This document shows positions 33,515-44,743 of a DNA stretch of 64,000 nucleotides, piece after piece. The stretch covers positions 62,001 through 126,000 of the forward strand of contig BDDD01000888.1 of NCBI GenBank assembly GCA_001972305.1. Direction: 5' to 3'. The DNA comes from Cephalotus follicularis. Lineage: Eukaryota; Streptophyta; Magnoliopsida; Oxalidales; Cephalotaceae. Every line of letters begins with the position of its first letter. Within the stretch, counting starts at the first letter, position 1. The position numbers and the translations under genes are program-made. The notes beneath the pieces are model-generated. The model searched no databases, was not told the DNA's origin, and worked only from the letters and a program-made list of their open reading frames with translations.

Positions 33515-34763
33515 TTAATCGTCCATTTGAGTGTATTCATTATCTCCACCCATATCTCCCTCCAAGTCATCGGTTGCTGCATCATCTCGGTGAGTGTCAT
33601 CGTTGTCGTGGCTCGAAGAGGAGAAGATGAGGCCTTCGTAGCCAATTATCCCTGTTTCTGCAAATTTCTTTGCCATCCTCTTTGGCCTTCTTTTAACCGA
33701 TTGAATATTCACTTTCATTTCTTGAACATTTTGCTATAGGCCTTTAATCGCATCCAAGATTTCTTCTAGTTTGGTTCTTGGTTGGTTGATATCCGGTGTT
33801 TGCTCAACTTGAGGCTCTCTTGGTTCATTTTGAGCTTCATCACCCATTTCTGCTTCTCCTTCGTCTTCAACGACTTTATTCGAGTCCTCTTCTCCTGGGA
33901 TGCAGGTTCCAAGTCGCTTATGTTTTTAAACCCCATTCTTCCCAGGGTTCCTTTGCCTAACCTGTCTACACTCTGGAGTGGGTGATTTATCTCTCCAGTT
34001 AGGTCAATTTCAAAAAATAGAAGGATTTTGGTGATGATGTTGCTATAACCCAGTCTGGCATTCTCTCGGTCATGGATTGCGTGCATATGATTTATTATAA
34101 GGTAGGGCACACTGATCTTTTTTCCAGTGATGAGGTGATACATAGTATATGCCTCCATGTGTGCAACCTCATCGAATCCACCAGCCTTAGGCAAAATGTG
34201 TGTGCAAACAGCACGATGTAGGAACCTATGATGTAGACTAAGGTTTCTAGTATACATTCGTTGCATAAAGCCGACATTTTCTCCGAAGAGCAACTTGACA
34301 CATTCTTCTTTGTCCAAATTGTCATTTATCAACCAATTCCTTTTATTCCAACCCCTTGTACCTTCACGTGGGATCCCTAGAATGTTTGCTAAAGTTGACT
34401 CATCAAAAGCTATCTCCGAATTCTTAACTTTTGTGGTTAAATCTGGTAGCTAGTATGTGAACATAAAATTGCTTGATTAGTTCTGGATAGCTAGGCAAAT
34501 TAATAGAACATAGGGGTTCTAACCCTTGTGTATTTAGCCACTCAACAATGAGAAAACCCTCATTGTTGCAGAAATCGAAATCCAACACTTTGCCTACTAG
34601 AATCTTGCGATTGAAATAGGCTTCAATATACCTGGGGAGTGAAGGAATGACCTCTGGTGTGGTTGGCTGTGAAGTTCCACCCTTGCCTTTACGTCCAAAC
34701 GATTTTCTCCTCTTGCTAGGCCCTTCCCCAGCTTGAATGTTCTTGGTGTTAGGCATAGTTGGT
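33515..34763 (-). pseudogene. Extra ORF of copia H, plant-transposon-protein-like
   Basis: A sense-strand gene between RNase H and the 3' LTR. A likely start is the ATG near 34757 (MPNTKNIQAGEG), followed by a basic KRRKSFGRKGKGG stretch that could be a nuclear signal. Then come SLPRYIEAYFNRKIL and YPELIKQFYVHI, and after a break near 34400 (stop and frameshift), RFLHRAVCTHILPKAGG, YTMYHLITGKKISVPYLI and a lysine-rich, acidic tail ending about 33515. The pattern resembles the 'putative plant transposon protein' family (Transposase_32, PF20167). This is from memory of the family, not a search. It is not an env: no signal peptide or membrane segment is visible. Confidence 0.6.
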
Positions 34764-34901
34764 GTTTGTTTGAGATTTAAAAGGGATTTTTGAATGAAAG
34801 GAGGTACAAAATCGCCAGAGACAGTGGTTTTTGAGTTAGGGATTTGATTTTTGGGGGTAAAATGTGTTGACAAATGGTGCTTTCTGTCTTAAAATACGAC
34901 T

Positions 34902-35016
34902 AAAGCATCGACGGAGTCATGGGAAGCGTCATCGCCTTTCGTACTTTCCCTAATTTGAACACTAATTTTTGTGTAAAGCGCTGACGCTTTAATGACATGC
35001 GTCGGCGCTTTGCTCT
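34902..35016 (-). repeat. GTCGA-type units upstream of the extra ORF
   Basis: AAAGCATCGACGG, GAAGCGTCATCGCC, AAAGCGCTGACGCTTT and GCGTCGGCGCTTTGC lie just 5' of the extra ORF and 3' of RNase H. They match the LTR clusters of the same element. Confidence 0.7.
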
Positions 35017-35130
35017 GTTTTCTGCCAATTTTTCGTAAACGCGCATGAATGAGTGCAAATGATGCATTAATGAACAAACAAGCATATTAAGCAAACATAT
35101 ATTACCACACCAATCATATAAACATATCAA

Positions 35131-36700
35131 TCACTCAATTTCACATAAACCTAATTCCAATCTAAGTTTTGGGAAGGTTTGTTCGTCTAATGGTTTTGTG
35201 AAGATGTCCGCGACTTGTTCTTGAGTCGGGACGTAGACTAATTCAATATAACCTTTTTCTATGTGATCTTTTATGAAGTGATATCTTATGTCAATGTGTT
35301 TAGTCCTAGAATGATGAACCGGATTTTTCCCTAAACATATTGCACTAGTGTTATCACACCTAATTGGCACTTTTTCAAAGTTAAAACCATAGTCAAGGAG
35401 TTGTTGCTTCATCCACATGATTTGAGTGCAACAACTTCCCGCGGCATTGTATTCGGCTTCGGTAGTAGAAAGTGCTACCGAATTTTGTTTCTTGCTAAAG
35501 CAAGAGATAAGCATATTGCCTAAAAATTTACACGTGCCACTCGTGCTTTTTCTATCTACTTTGTATCCTCTGAAGTCGACATCGGAGTAAGTGTGTAAGT
35601 CAAAAGACGATTTCCTAGGATACCATTGTCCAAAAGAGGGTGTATATGCTAAATACTTAAAGATTCTTTTTACGGCATGCAAGTGGGATTCCTTGGGACA
35701 TTCTTGAAATCTACCACATAAGAATACACTAAATAAAATGTCCGACCTACTAGCCGTCAAGTAAAGCAATGAACCTATCATGCTTCTATAAAGTTTTTGA
35801 TCAATAGACTTACCTTGTTCATCTTTATGAAGTTTGGTTGTTGTACTCATGGGGGTCTTACTCTTTTTGGCATTATCCATCCCAAATCATTCAAGTAGGT
35901 CCTTGACATACTTTGATTGGTTGATGAAGATTCCTTCCTCTAGTTGTTTGACTTGAAGTCCAAAGAAGTAGTTGAGCTCACGCATCATGCTCATTTCAAA
36001 TTCGTCCTGCATGATCTTAGCAAAACTTTTGCACAAATTTTTGTTAGTAGACCCGAAAATTATATCATCAACATAGACTTGGACAATTAAAAATTATTTA
36101 TTAAAAGTTTTTGTGAAAAGAGTAATATTGATTGTTCCTCTTTTAAAGTCATTTTCAAGTAAATAACAACTTAATTTTTCGTACCAAGCTCTAGGAGCTT
36201 GTTCCATATAACACTTTTGAGAGTTTAAAGACAGGTTTAGGAAAATGAGGGTTTTCAAACCCGGGAGGTTGTTCCACATAAACTTCCTCCTTTATTACAC
36301 CATTTAAGAATGCACTATTAACATCCATTTTGAAGAAGAGTGAAATCCTTAAATGATGCATAAGCAAGTAACATACGTATAGATTCTAATCTAGCTACGG
36401 GTGCATATGACTCATCAAACTCAATTGCCTTTTCTTGGGAATACCCCTTAGCAACTAGCCTAGCTTTATTTCTAATTACAATTCCTTGATCATCTACCTT
36501 GTTACGAAATACCCATTTTGTGCCGATTATGTTTTGGTCACTAGGTCTAGGAACTCGATTCCATACTTTATTTCTTTCGAATTGGTTTAATTCCTCTTGC
36601 ATAGCATTTATCCAATTTTCATCCTTTTCGGCCTCATCTATATTTCTAGGTTCTATTTGTGACAAAAATACAATGTAATTGTGATTAACACAAGATCTAG
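35131..36700 (-). pseudogene. copia H reverse transcriptase and RNase H
   Basis: RT has QMDVNSAFLNG near 36300-36330 in one frame and ALYGLKQAPRAWYEKL-type sequence in others, so several single-base shifts are present. The catalytic VYVDDIIFG block is intact near 36055-36085. A stop falls just before it (36094) and another at 35881. RNase H (35131-35880) is one clean open stretch from MDNAKKS to GLCEIE, with DRKSTSGTCKFLG, LSTTEAEYNAAGSC and HIDIRYHFIKDHI. Confidence 0.85.
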
Positions 36701-37741
36701 TAGATACTCCTGATCTAGGATTACTTATTATTGCTTCATGAGGGTGTTCTCTTACCACCTTCAAGGTTTTATCGTGGAGAGATTCTTGATAGCTTTCTTG
36801 AGGGGTTTCTTCTATTGTGGATTCCTCCTTTTTGGTTTCATCTAGATTTAGCTTGTTAACTCCATTTTCAATAAAATGTACACAATCATCATCAATAACT
36901 TCTTTTGAAAGTTTAGGGTTAGTTTCATCAAATACAACATGCATTGATTCTTCAACAAGAAATGTTCTTTTATTGAAGCATCTATAAGCCCTACTATTAG
37001 TTGAATATCCAAGAAAGATTCCTTCGTCGACTTTAGAGTCGAAATTACACAGATGCTCTTTTCCATTATTGTGGATGAAGCACTTGCATCTGAAGGTGTG
37101 AAAATAACTAATGTTAGGCTTTCTCCCCCTCCATAATTCATATGGAGTCTTTTTGAGAATTGGCATTATTGATATGCGATTTAAGATATAACACGAAGTA
37201 TTTATTGCTTCCGCCCAAAAATAATTTGGTAAATTATTTTCGTTTAAAAGTGTTCTACACATTTCTTGTAAAGTTCTATTTTTCCTTTAAACGACCCATT
37301 TTGTTGAGGTGTTCTAGGAGTGGAGAACTCATGTATAAATCCATTTTCATTGAAAAAATTTTCAAACATGTGATTTTCAAATTATTTTCCATGATCACTT
37401 CTAATTTTAACAATAGAAGTGTCCTTTTCATTTTGAACGATTTTACAAAAAATTGAAAATTCTTTAAAAGATTCATTTTTATGGGCTAGGAAAATAGTCC
37501 ATTTATATCTAGAATAATCATCTACTATGACCATGGCATATGATTTACCACCTAAACTTCTAATATCTATTGGACCAAACGAATCTATATGCAAAAGTTG
37601 CAATGGCCTAGTTTTTGATACAATGTCTTTGCTTTTAAATGAAGCTGTAGTTTGTTTTCCGTATTGACATGCGTCACAAACTTTATCCTTTTCAAAGCTA
37701 ATTTTAGGGAGTCCTTTAACTAGCTCATGTTTTAGAAGCTT
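36701..37741 (-). pseudogene. copia H integrase
   Basis: 37382-37603 holds LLHIDSFGPIDIRSLGG and KIRSDHGK with two catalytic aspartates. After a frameshift near 37380 the third acidic region reads QQNGSFKGKNRTLQEM, where NGVVERKN is expected, so the catalytic glutamate is lost. The downstream part (36700-37262) keeps LNRISIMPILKKTPYELW and the GYSTNSRAYRCFN segment. Confidence 0.82.
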
Positions 37742-38200
37742 TTATATAGTTGACATAACTACATGACCTAATCTTCTATGCCATAGACAACTATCGTCGT
37801 TTATAGACACTAGACATTTAATATTAATTAAGTCATCTATATCTTCCACATAAACATTCTCATGTCTATATCCTATAAATTTTATTTGATCATTGTTTAT
37901 ATCTATCACTTTACAAGTGTCCTTTTCAAAGGTGACTCTACAATCCTTGTCGCATAATTGACTTATGCTCAAGAGATTGTGCTTAAGTCCATTAACAAAT
38001 AAAACATTATGAATGGAGGTTTTATTGTTACCTATGGAGCCAAAACCTTTGATCTTCCCTTTTGCATTGGCTCCAAAGGTTACATCTCCTCCTTCCTTTG
38101 ATTTGAATTTGACGAAGAGACTCTTCTCGCCCGTCATATGCATGGAGCACCCACTATCCAAGTACCATTGTGTCTTCTTGGATAATGCCTTCAAGCACAC
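37742..38200 (-). pseudogene. copia H protease and pre-integrase region
   Basis: The active-site segment is QWYLDSGCSMHMTG. GLKHNLLSISQLCDKD and the zinc-binding LWHRRLGHVVMS follow. A stop at 37742 ends it. Confidence 0.85.
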
Positions 38201-38265
38201 CTACAAACACAATTTTCAAATATTTGTTTGAGGTACCCAACAATCCTTGGGTCCTTTGGGGTTAG

Positions 38266-38688
38266 TCAAGGGGTTCCTTTAGGAACCCAACTTCTCTTTA
38301 CTCTAGAAAAAATTGAATCATTTAATTTATTTTCTTTGTAGAAACAAGAAGTAGAAGTATGACCATTCTTACCACAATTATTGCAAGATATAACTATATT
38401 TCTTTTAGGCATCATCTTTCTTTTATAAAAGCAAGATGAGGATGCATGACCGTATTTACCACAATGAGCACACGAGACATTTATATTTTTCTTATATATG
38501 GCGTTTTTCTTATGATAGCATTGTAAAGATGTATGTCCATATTTGCCACAAAAATTACAAGAATTATTCATGTTTTTCTTAAACATGGCATTTCTTCTAT
38601 GAAAGCAAGTGAAAGATATATGTCCAACTTTACCACAATAGTCACAAGAAATTTTTTTCAATTTTTTTCTTAATTTGAACCTTTTCAA
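38266..38688 (-). pseudogene. copia H row of four extra zinc knuckles
   Basis: Four CX2CX4HX4C units about 30 residues apart: CDYCGKVGHISFTC, CNFCGKYGHTSLQC, CAHCGKYGHASSSC and CNNCGKNGHTSTSC, each followed by FHRRN-, YHKKN-, FYKRK- or FYKEN-like tails. They lie downstream of the main gag knuckle (CFECNKPGHYKSDC) and upstream of protease, in a different frame from the neighbouring gag part with an overlap at 38642-38688. All cysteines and histidines are kept. Confidence 0.85.
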
Positions 38689-40001
38689 ACTTTTCTTTTC
38701 CTGTCCTTTCTTTCCTTTCGAAGAATGTTTGATAAAGCTTAACGTTGTTCATCTCCTCATATCCTAGTCTGGCCTTGTGAAAAACACATCTTTGCATGCC
38801 AAGAAGGTTTTCAAGCTTCTCACTACTATTAGAAAACTTTGAGAAAGTTTTTTTTAATGCATCTATTTCTTCCTTAAGGTTTATATTCTCCTTTTCTAGA
38901 TATGGTACTTCATTTTCTAGGAGATCTACTTCAATTTCGTTTGAGTTATCTGCCTTAGCCAAATTAATTGATTTAAGTTCCTCATTTTCATTCACTAATG
39001 CTTTGACATTTTTCTTTAACGATGCAATCATAGAACTATATTTCTCTACTATTAATACAAGTTCATCATATTTTACCTCATCGCTTTCTTCCTCTTCTTC
39101 TTCCTCCAAGGCCATCAAAGCTATTTGGGCCACTTCTTCATTTGAGTCTTCATCCGAGCTAGACTCATCACTATCATCCCATGTGGCGATCATAGCTTTC
39201 TTCTTCTTCTTCAATAGATCCTTCTTTTTGAGCCATGGGCAATCGCTTTTATAGTGCCCCGGTTTGTTGCACTCGAAGCATATGATCTCTTCTAGCTTGC
39301 TTGGCTCTCCTTTTTGGTAGATTTTCTTGTTTGGCTTTCCACCAAACTTCTTCTTGCTAGCTAGAAATTTCTTGAACTTTCGTGTGATGAGGGCTAGCTC
39401 TTCATCATCATCATCGTCCTCAGAATCTTCAATTAGGGACGATTTCAAAGCATCTATCTTCTTCTTCTTTTTCTCCTTCTCCTCATCATCATCTTTCTTT
39501 TGCTTTGAGAGTTCATGGGTCATTAGTGACCCGAGAAGATCCTCTAGCGGAAGGACGTTGAGATTTTTTGCTTCTTCAATTGCGGAAACTTTCGGCATCC
39601 AAGACCTTGGCAAGCACCTAAGAATTTTTCTCACCATTTCACTGTTAGAATAAGTTTTATCCAAAGCTTGTAATGCATTGATAATATTTGTAAATCTTGA
39701 AAAACATGGATTTAATGTCTTCATTCTCGTTCATAGTGAACATTTCATACTTATGAACTAGCATACTAATCTTAGATTCTTTAACTTGATTTGTCCCATG
39801 ATAGGTGACCTCAAGTCTATCCCACATTTCCTTTGCGGAAATGCAAGACGAAATCCTATTAAAGCCATTTGAGTTTATAGCACAAATTATAATGTGTTTA
39901 GCTTTAGCATTTATTTGAACTCTTCTTCTATCATTATCATCATAAAGATTTCTAGTAAGTAAACAAATTGAAAGAGAGAGAGTTAGAGAATTTGCAAACA
40001 C
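38642..40001 (-). pseudogene. copia H gag
   Basis: 39657-40001 holds DRRRVQINAKAKHIIICA and EMWDRLEVTYHGTNQVK, the copia gag core (DUF4219/UBN2-type). After a frameshift at about 39720, 38642-39724 continues with TLNPCFSRFTNIINAL, FECNKPGHYKSDCPW (zinc knuckle), an acidic D/E-rich region and a coiled coil. The gag start is missing: the first ~15 codons of the open stretch are read from LTR sequence across a deletion junction near 39956. Confidence 0.82.
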
Positions 40002-41005
40002 GATTTTAGAGTGGTTCGGCGTAACTCTTGCCTACGTCCACTTTTCCCAAGGATCTCCTTGAGTTTCCACTAGTTCTCCGAATAAAATTTCGGGTGCTAT
40101 TCGGTACACCTTTGTGATTGACCTTAATCACTTACAACTCTCTTTGGGTTCACTCCCCAATCTCACTTAGGGTTCACTCCCTATTACAATCAAAGAGTAA
40201 AAAGAATATTGTTTGTTTCTAACCTCTCAAAGGTTGGAGTTTACAAGATAATATCTCAATCTAAGTGTGAACAAATAAAGGCTAAGACACAAGATAAGAG
40301 CTTTTGAGATTGACTTGATGATTTTGAATGCCTTGTTGTATTTTTTGCTTGATTGATTTTTTTCTATTGTCTTTTGTATTCTTGTTGTAGTCTCTCTTTA
40401 AAAACCTTTGTATATAGACGTTTCTTGCCTTAGAAATCTGTTGGATGTGTCTTGAAACTCGTTGCTTCAAAAATGACGCATTAAAACTCCATCAGAAATT
40501 TTTCCAGCCGTCCAAAGCGTCGACTGTTTGCCTCAAAGCGTCGCCGCTTATATGACCGTTGGATATTTGAATTTGAATTGTCTGGTCAAAGCGCAGGCGT
40601 TCTGGATGTAGGAGTCGACTGTTTGCTCAAAGCGCTGACGATTTGTGTTGAGCCTCGCCGCTTTTGTCAATTTGATTGGCTCCAAGAAGTCTATGTTTTT
40701 AACCGCTGACTTAAGGTCTCAAAGCACAGACGCTTTGAATTCAAACGCTGGCGCTTCCATTACGGCGTTGACGGTTTGGACATTTACTCCATTACTTCGA
40801 ACGCTTCAACGGTTGACGCTTTGTTCCTTGCCTCGACTGTTGCACAGAGCGCTAACGCTTGCTTCTTGAGCGTCGACGCTTTAAGCTCTTTCTGCAATTT
40901 TTCTTGCTGTTTTTGCACATTCGATTTTTTTCTTGCACATAAAGAAACTTGGTTAAACACAAATATGTTATCATCAAAACTAGGATTGAGACATAAATGT
41001 CAACA
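39956..41005 (-). repeat. Truncated 5' LTR of copia H
   Basis: It matches 3' LTR bases from about 31848 to 32888. The last ~125 bp (R/U5 side), the primer site and the start of gag are deleted. It ends ATGTCAACA at the junction with element G. Confidence 0.88.
40514..40880 (-). repeat. GTCGA-type cluster in H 5' LTR
   Basis: The 5' LTR copy of the 32395-32770 cluster, with a few unit differences. Confidence 0.8.
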
Positions 41006-41421
41006 CTTGAGTAGCAAAAGGGGAAGCAAAACGGGCAGATAGGGAATAAGGAAACAGAATCGGTTTGGATAAGGAAAAAGAGGAGATTTTTAGGGAGAGA
41101 AGAAGGAAAGAGGGAGAGATATGCGGAGGGAGTAATGAGAGGGAGAAGGAGACGGGAGAGATAAGGGAGGGAGAGAAAGAAATAAAAGAAATAAAAAGTA
41201 AAAGACTTTTATTTTAAAAGGTTTTAAAAATCATGTTTAATAAATTGAATATGTATATATATAATTACATAAACTCAGTCAAAACACATACACATAATGA
41301 CATACCCAAAGTCAGGGCTAGTACCAAACATCCCGACTCGTAAGCCCAACATAAAGAAGACAACTACTTATCGAAACAGATAAAAAGCCCAAAAATACGT
41401 ACGGAGAAACAGGGTATTACA

Positions 41422-41441
41422 TCCACCCCCCCTAAAAAAAA
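41422..41441 (-). other. Polypurine tract of element G
   Basis: On the minus strand TTAGGGGGGGTGGA lies directly before the 3' LTR start TGTAATACCC. Confidence 0.8.
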
Positions 41442-41479
41442 AAGATTTCATCCCAAAATCGTAAACATACACATACCTT

Positions 41480-42044
41480 AAACAAACAAGCGAGGATATC
41501 GCTCCCGAATATGCTCCTCTAACTCCAAAGTATCTTCACGTTCGGGATGGTTCCTCCAAAAAAACTTTCACAAAAGGAATGGTCTTGCTACGCGTAACCC
41601 ACTCCTATCGATTCAGAATAGCTTCAGCCTCCTCATCATAAGATAGATCCTCTCGAATGCTGTCCGTAGGATAGTGGACCATATGCAGGGGATGATACTG
41701 ATAACCCCTCAGCAAGCACACATAGAACACATTATGGGCGTGTGCTAACTGCGGAGGCTAAGCTAACCGATAAGCAACCGCTCCAACCTTTTCCAGAACT
41801 TCAAAGGGTCCTAAGTACCGAGGACTTGATTCCCTTTCAAACCAAACCGTCGGACTCCTTTCCAAGGTGAAACTTTTAAGAACAAATGTTCACCTAATTT
41901 GAACTCCAAGTCCCTCCGATGTCTGTCTGCATAACGTTTCTGTCGAGATTGAGCTGCCTTTAGTCTCTCCCTAGATATTGCCAATTTTTCAGTAGTGATT
42001 TGCACTAGCTCGGGTCACTCAATAGTTCGTTTTTCAACCTCATC
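41480..42044 (-). pseudogene. Element G integrase C-terminus and chromodomain-like tail
   Basis: 41811-42005 reads ERLKAAQSRQKRYADRHRR and LEFKLGEHLFLKVSPWKGV, the usual chromovirus integrase C-terminal part. Further left, in shifting frames, SYDEEAEAIL and RSKTIPFVKV are followed after a frameshift by an ELEEHIRERYPRLF-type ending near 41480. These are typical chromodomain-region remnants of the Tekay/Del lineage. Confidence 0.7.
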
Positions 42045-43316
42045 CTAACATGTGGGAGCTCGACGTTTCCTCCCATACAAAGCGTCAAATGGAGCCATAC
42101 ATATGCTAGCATGCCAACTATTGTTGTAGGCAAACTCCATCAAGCTCAGATACTCATCCCAGCTCCCAGTCCACTCCAAAGCACAAGACCTCAACATATC
42201 CTCTAAAGTCTGAATGGTCCTCTCAGATTGCCCATCTGTCTGGGGATGGAAAGTTATACTGTACTTGAGCCTCGTACGCCATGCTTTTTGAAATCCCTTC
42301 CAAAACCGTGAAGTGAAATGGGGATCCCTATCCGAAACGATAGATACAGGAGTCCCATGAAGTCTCACAATCTCCCGCTGGAAAACCTCCGTCAAACGGT
42401 TAACAGAGAAATCCTCTCGGATGGCCAAGAAGTGAGATGATTTATTCAACCGATCCACTACAACCCAAATAGCATCATTCCTCCTGAAAGTTCTTGGCAA
42501 ACTCGTAACAAAATCCATCGCAATACTCTCCCATTTCCATACTGGAACCTCCATGGGCTGTAACAAACCACTAGCTCGCTGGTTTTCGATCTTGACTTGC
42601 TGACAGAATAAACACTTCCCAACAAACTCCTCTACATCCCTCTTTATTCCATTCCACCACAAATTTCTCTTTAAGTCTCTATACATTTTTGTAGAACCCG
42701 GATGTATGGAAAATGGAGAACTGTGTGCCTCAGATAGAACAACCTCTCTCAAAGTAGGATCGGTCGGAACACACAACCGACTACCCAACCATATCATGCC
42801 ATGGTCATCTACACAAAACTCTGACTGTTTACCCTTTTCAATATTCTGAACTAACGCCCAAAGCTCACCGTCATCACTCTGAGCTTCCTTAATTTGAGAT
42901 ACAAGAGTAGGCTCCATACTCATACCAGCCATGTACCCATCCGAACCCCGAACAAACTGATTCAAATCCAACCACTCCATATCTTCTATCAAATGCGACT
43001 GAGTAACCAAAGCCGCCACACTCCCAGAACTCTTCTTACTAAGAGCATCAGCTACCACGTTTGCTTTACCAGGGTGGTACTCAATATTCAGATCGTAATC
43101 CTTCAAAATCTCCAACCACCGTCTCTGACGCACGTTCAACTCTTTCTGCGTGAAATTGTACTTGAGACTCTTATGTTCGGTAAAAACGTCACAAGTTTCT
43201 CCGTATAAGTAGTGCCTCCAGATTTTCAACGTAAACACAACTACTGCCAACTCGAGATCATGTGTAGGGTAATTCACTTCGTAAGGCTTCAACTGTCTCG
43301 AAGCATATGCTATCAC
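42045..43316 (-). pseudogene. Element G RNase H and integrase
   Basis: One open stretch of 423 codons. RNase H: IAYASRQLKPYEVNYPTHD and NVVADALSKK. Integrase zinc finger: HPGSTKMYRDLKRNLWW with CLFCQQ. Core: SIAMDFVTSLP, IVSDRDPHF and HPQTDGQSERTIQTLEDML, so all three catalytic acidic residues are kept. It ends with a TAG at 42045 that probably replaced a tryptophan codon. Confidence 0.9.
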
Positions 43317-44532
43317 ATGACCATGCTACATCAGAACACAACCCAATCCCTTCTTAGAAGCATCACTATATATCTGGTATCCACCCGACCCAGGATGGAA
43401 AACGGAGAATCGGTGCAGACACAAGACAATTCTTCAACTTCTCAAAGCTTGCCTCCCTTTAATCATTCCATACAAACTTAGCTCCCTTCCACATAAGCTG
43501 AGTAAGTGGCAAGGCTATAGAGGAAAAACCTTCCACGAACCACCTATAGTAACCATCCAAACCCAAAAAGCTCCTTACCTCGGTCAATGTAGTTGGTCTC
43601 AACCATTTGGTAATAGCCTCAACCTTAGCAGGATCTACACTAATACCTTCAGCTGTAACCACACGACCCAAAAACGTCACCTGTTCCAACTAGAACTCAC
43701 ATTTTGAAAACTTTGCGTATAGCCGATTCTTCCTCAGAATTCCCAGCACTATACGGAGTTGATTTTCATGTTCTTCCCTTGACTTCAAGTACACAAGAAT
43801 ATCATCGATGAACACAATCACAAACCGATCCAAAAACTCATGAAATACCCGATTGATCAAATCCATGAAGACTGTTGGTACATTCGTAAGTCCGAACGAC
43901 ATCACCAGAAACTCATAATGCCCATACCGTGTGCGGAAAGCAGTCTTAGGCACATGTTCATCTTTTACCTGTAACTAATGATATCCCGACCTCAAATCAA
44001 TCTCAGAAAAATACCGTGCACCTTGGAGTTGATCAAATAGGTCATCAATCCTAGGCAAAGGGTACTTATTCCAAACAATGATCTGATTCAATTCTCTGTA
44101 GTCTATGCACAGCCTCATAGATCCGTCTTTCTTCTTCACAAACAATACTGGAGCTCCCCACGACGAAACACTCAGTCGGATAAAACCCCGATCTAACAAC
44201 TCTTGCAACCGCTCCTTTAGCTCTTTCAATTCAAGTGGTGCCATCCTATAGGGTGATTTAGATATAGGTGCCGCCCCAGGAATGAGCTCAATGGTATACT
44301 CCACTTCCCATTGCGGTGGAAACCCCGGTAACTCCTCCGGTAACATATCTAAAAACTCCCTAACCACAGGATAATCCTCAAGGCGATGTTCATCCTTAGA
44401 CATATCTTTCACAACAGCTAAGAATCCCATAGCGCCTTTAGCTACTAACTTCTGAGCTTTCATAACAGATACAATCTTAACATTTTTCATAAGCCGTGAC
44501 GAGTGTTTCTCTGAGGTCATCCCAAGCCCCAA
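43317..44532 (-). pseudogene. Element G reverse transcriptase
   Basis: It begins near the protease-RT linker ([19 protein letters not shown]), then [35 protein letters not shown] and the catalytic FIDDILVY, which is intact. In-frame stops fall at 43975 (CAG to TAG likely), 43690 (TGG to TAG likely) and 43459, with a frameshift between 43459 and 43317. Gag and protease, which should precede it, are absent: only about 190 bp separate this from the primer site. Confidence 0.9.
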
Positions 44533-44720
44533 CTGGTGTAGTTCTCATAGGAGTGTTTCTTGTATGTACCATCTACGAAAAGAAACTGAATCACGAAACA
44601 TCAAACCGAAACACAAAAATCAAAACAGAAAATATATCAGGATGACCATAGCGTAATAGACCTAACGCAAGTCTACCCAATCTCATAGGTCAAACCTAGT
44701 TAGGACTTCTAAGGAACACA

Positions 44721-44740
44721 GCCTATTCTCTGATACCATA
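44721..44740 (-). other. Primer binding site of element G
   Basis: On the minus strand TATGGTATCAGAGAATAGG follows the 5' LTR end by a few bases. TGGTATCAGAG is the initiator tRNA-Met complement. Confidence 0.85.
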
Positions 44741-44743
44741 ATC

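Larger units (their letters stand above)
31723..41005 (-). mobile_element. Ty1/copia element H
   Basis: Minus-strand copia element inserted in the 3' LTR of G with flanks cttaa and cttga (one mismatch). From right to left: truncated 5' LTR, gag with zinc knuckles, protease, integrase, RT-RNase H, an extra ORF, purine tract and 3' LTR (31723-32888). One unresolved base (N at 31744) lies near the left end. The primer site is deleted. Confidence 0.9.
29419..41421 (-). repeat. 3' LTR of element G, interrupted by copia H
   Basis: The left piece is 29419-31722 and the right piece 41006-41421. Together they match the 2740-bp 5' LTR (44744-47483). By eye the two LTRs are about 90-93% alike in the first 150 bp. 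Confidence 0.9.

Noticed and set aside
33515-34763. Reading the extra ORF of copia H as an envelope gene
   Set aside because: The position fits, but I see no signal peptide, transmembrane segment or cleavage site; the conserved blocks fit the plant transposon protein family better.
38796-39653. Serine- and phenylalanine-rich plus-strand frames
   Set aside because: They are the antisense shadow of the acidic and lysine-rich gag of copia H.
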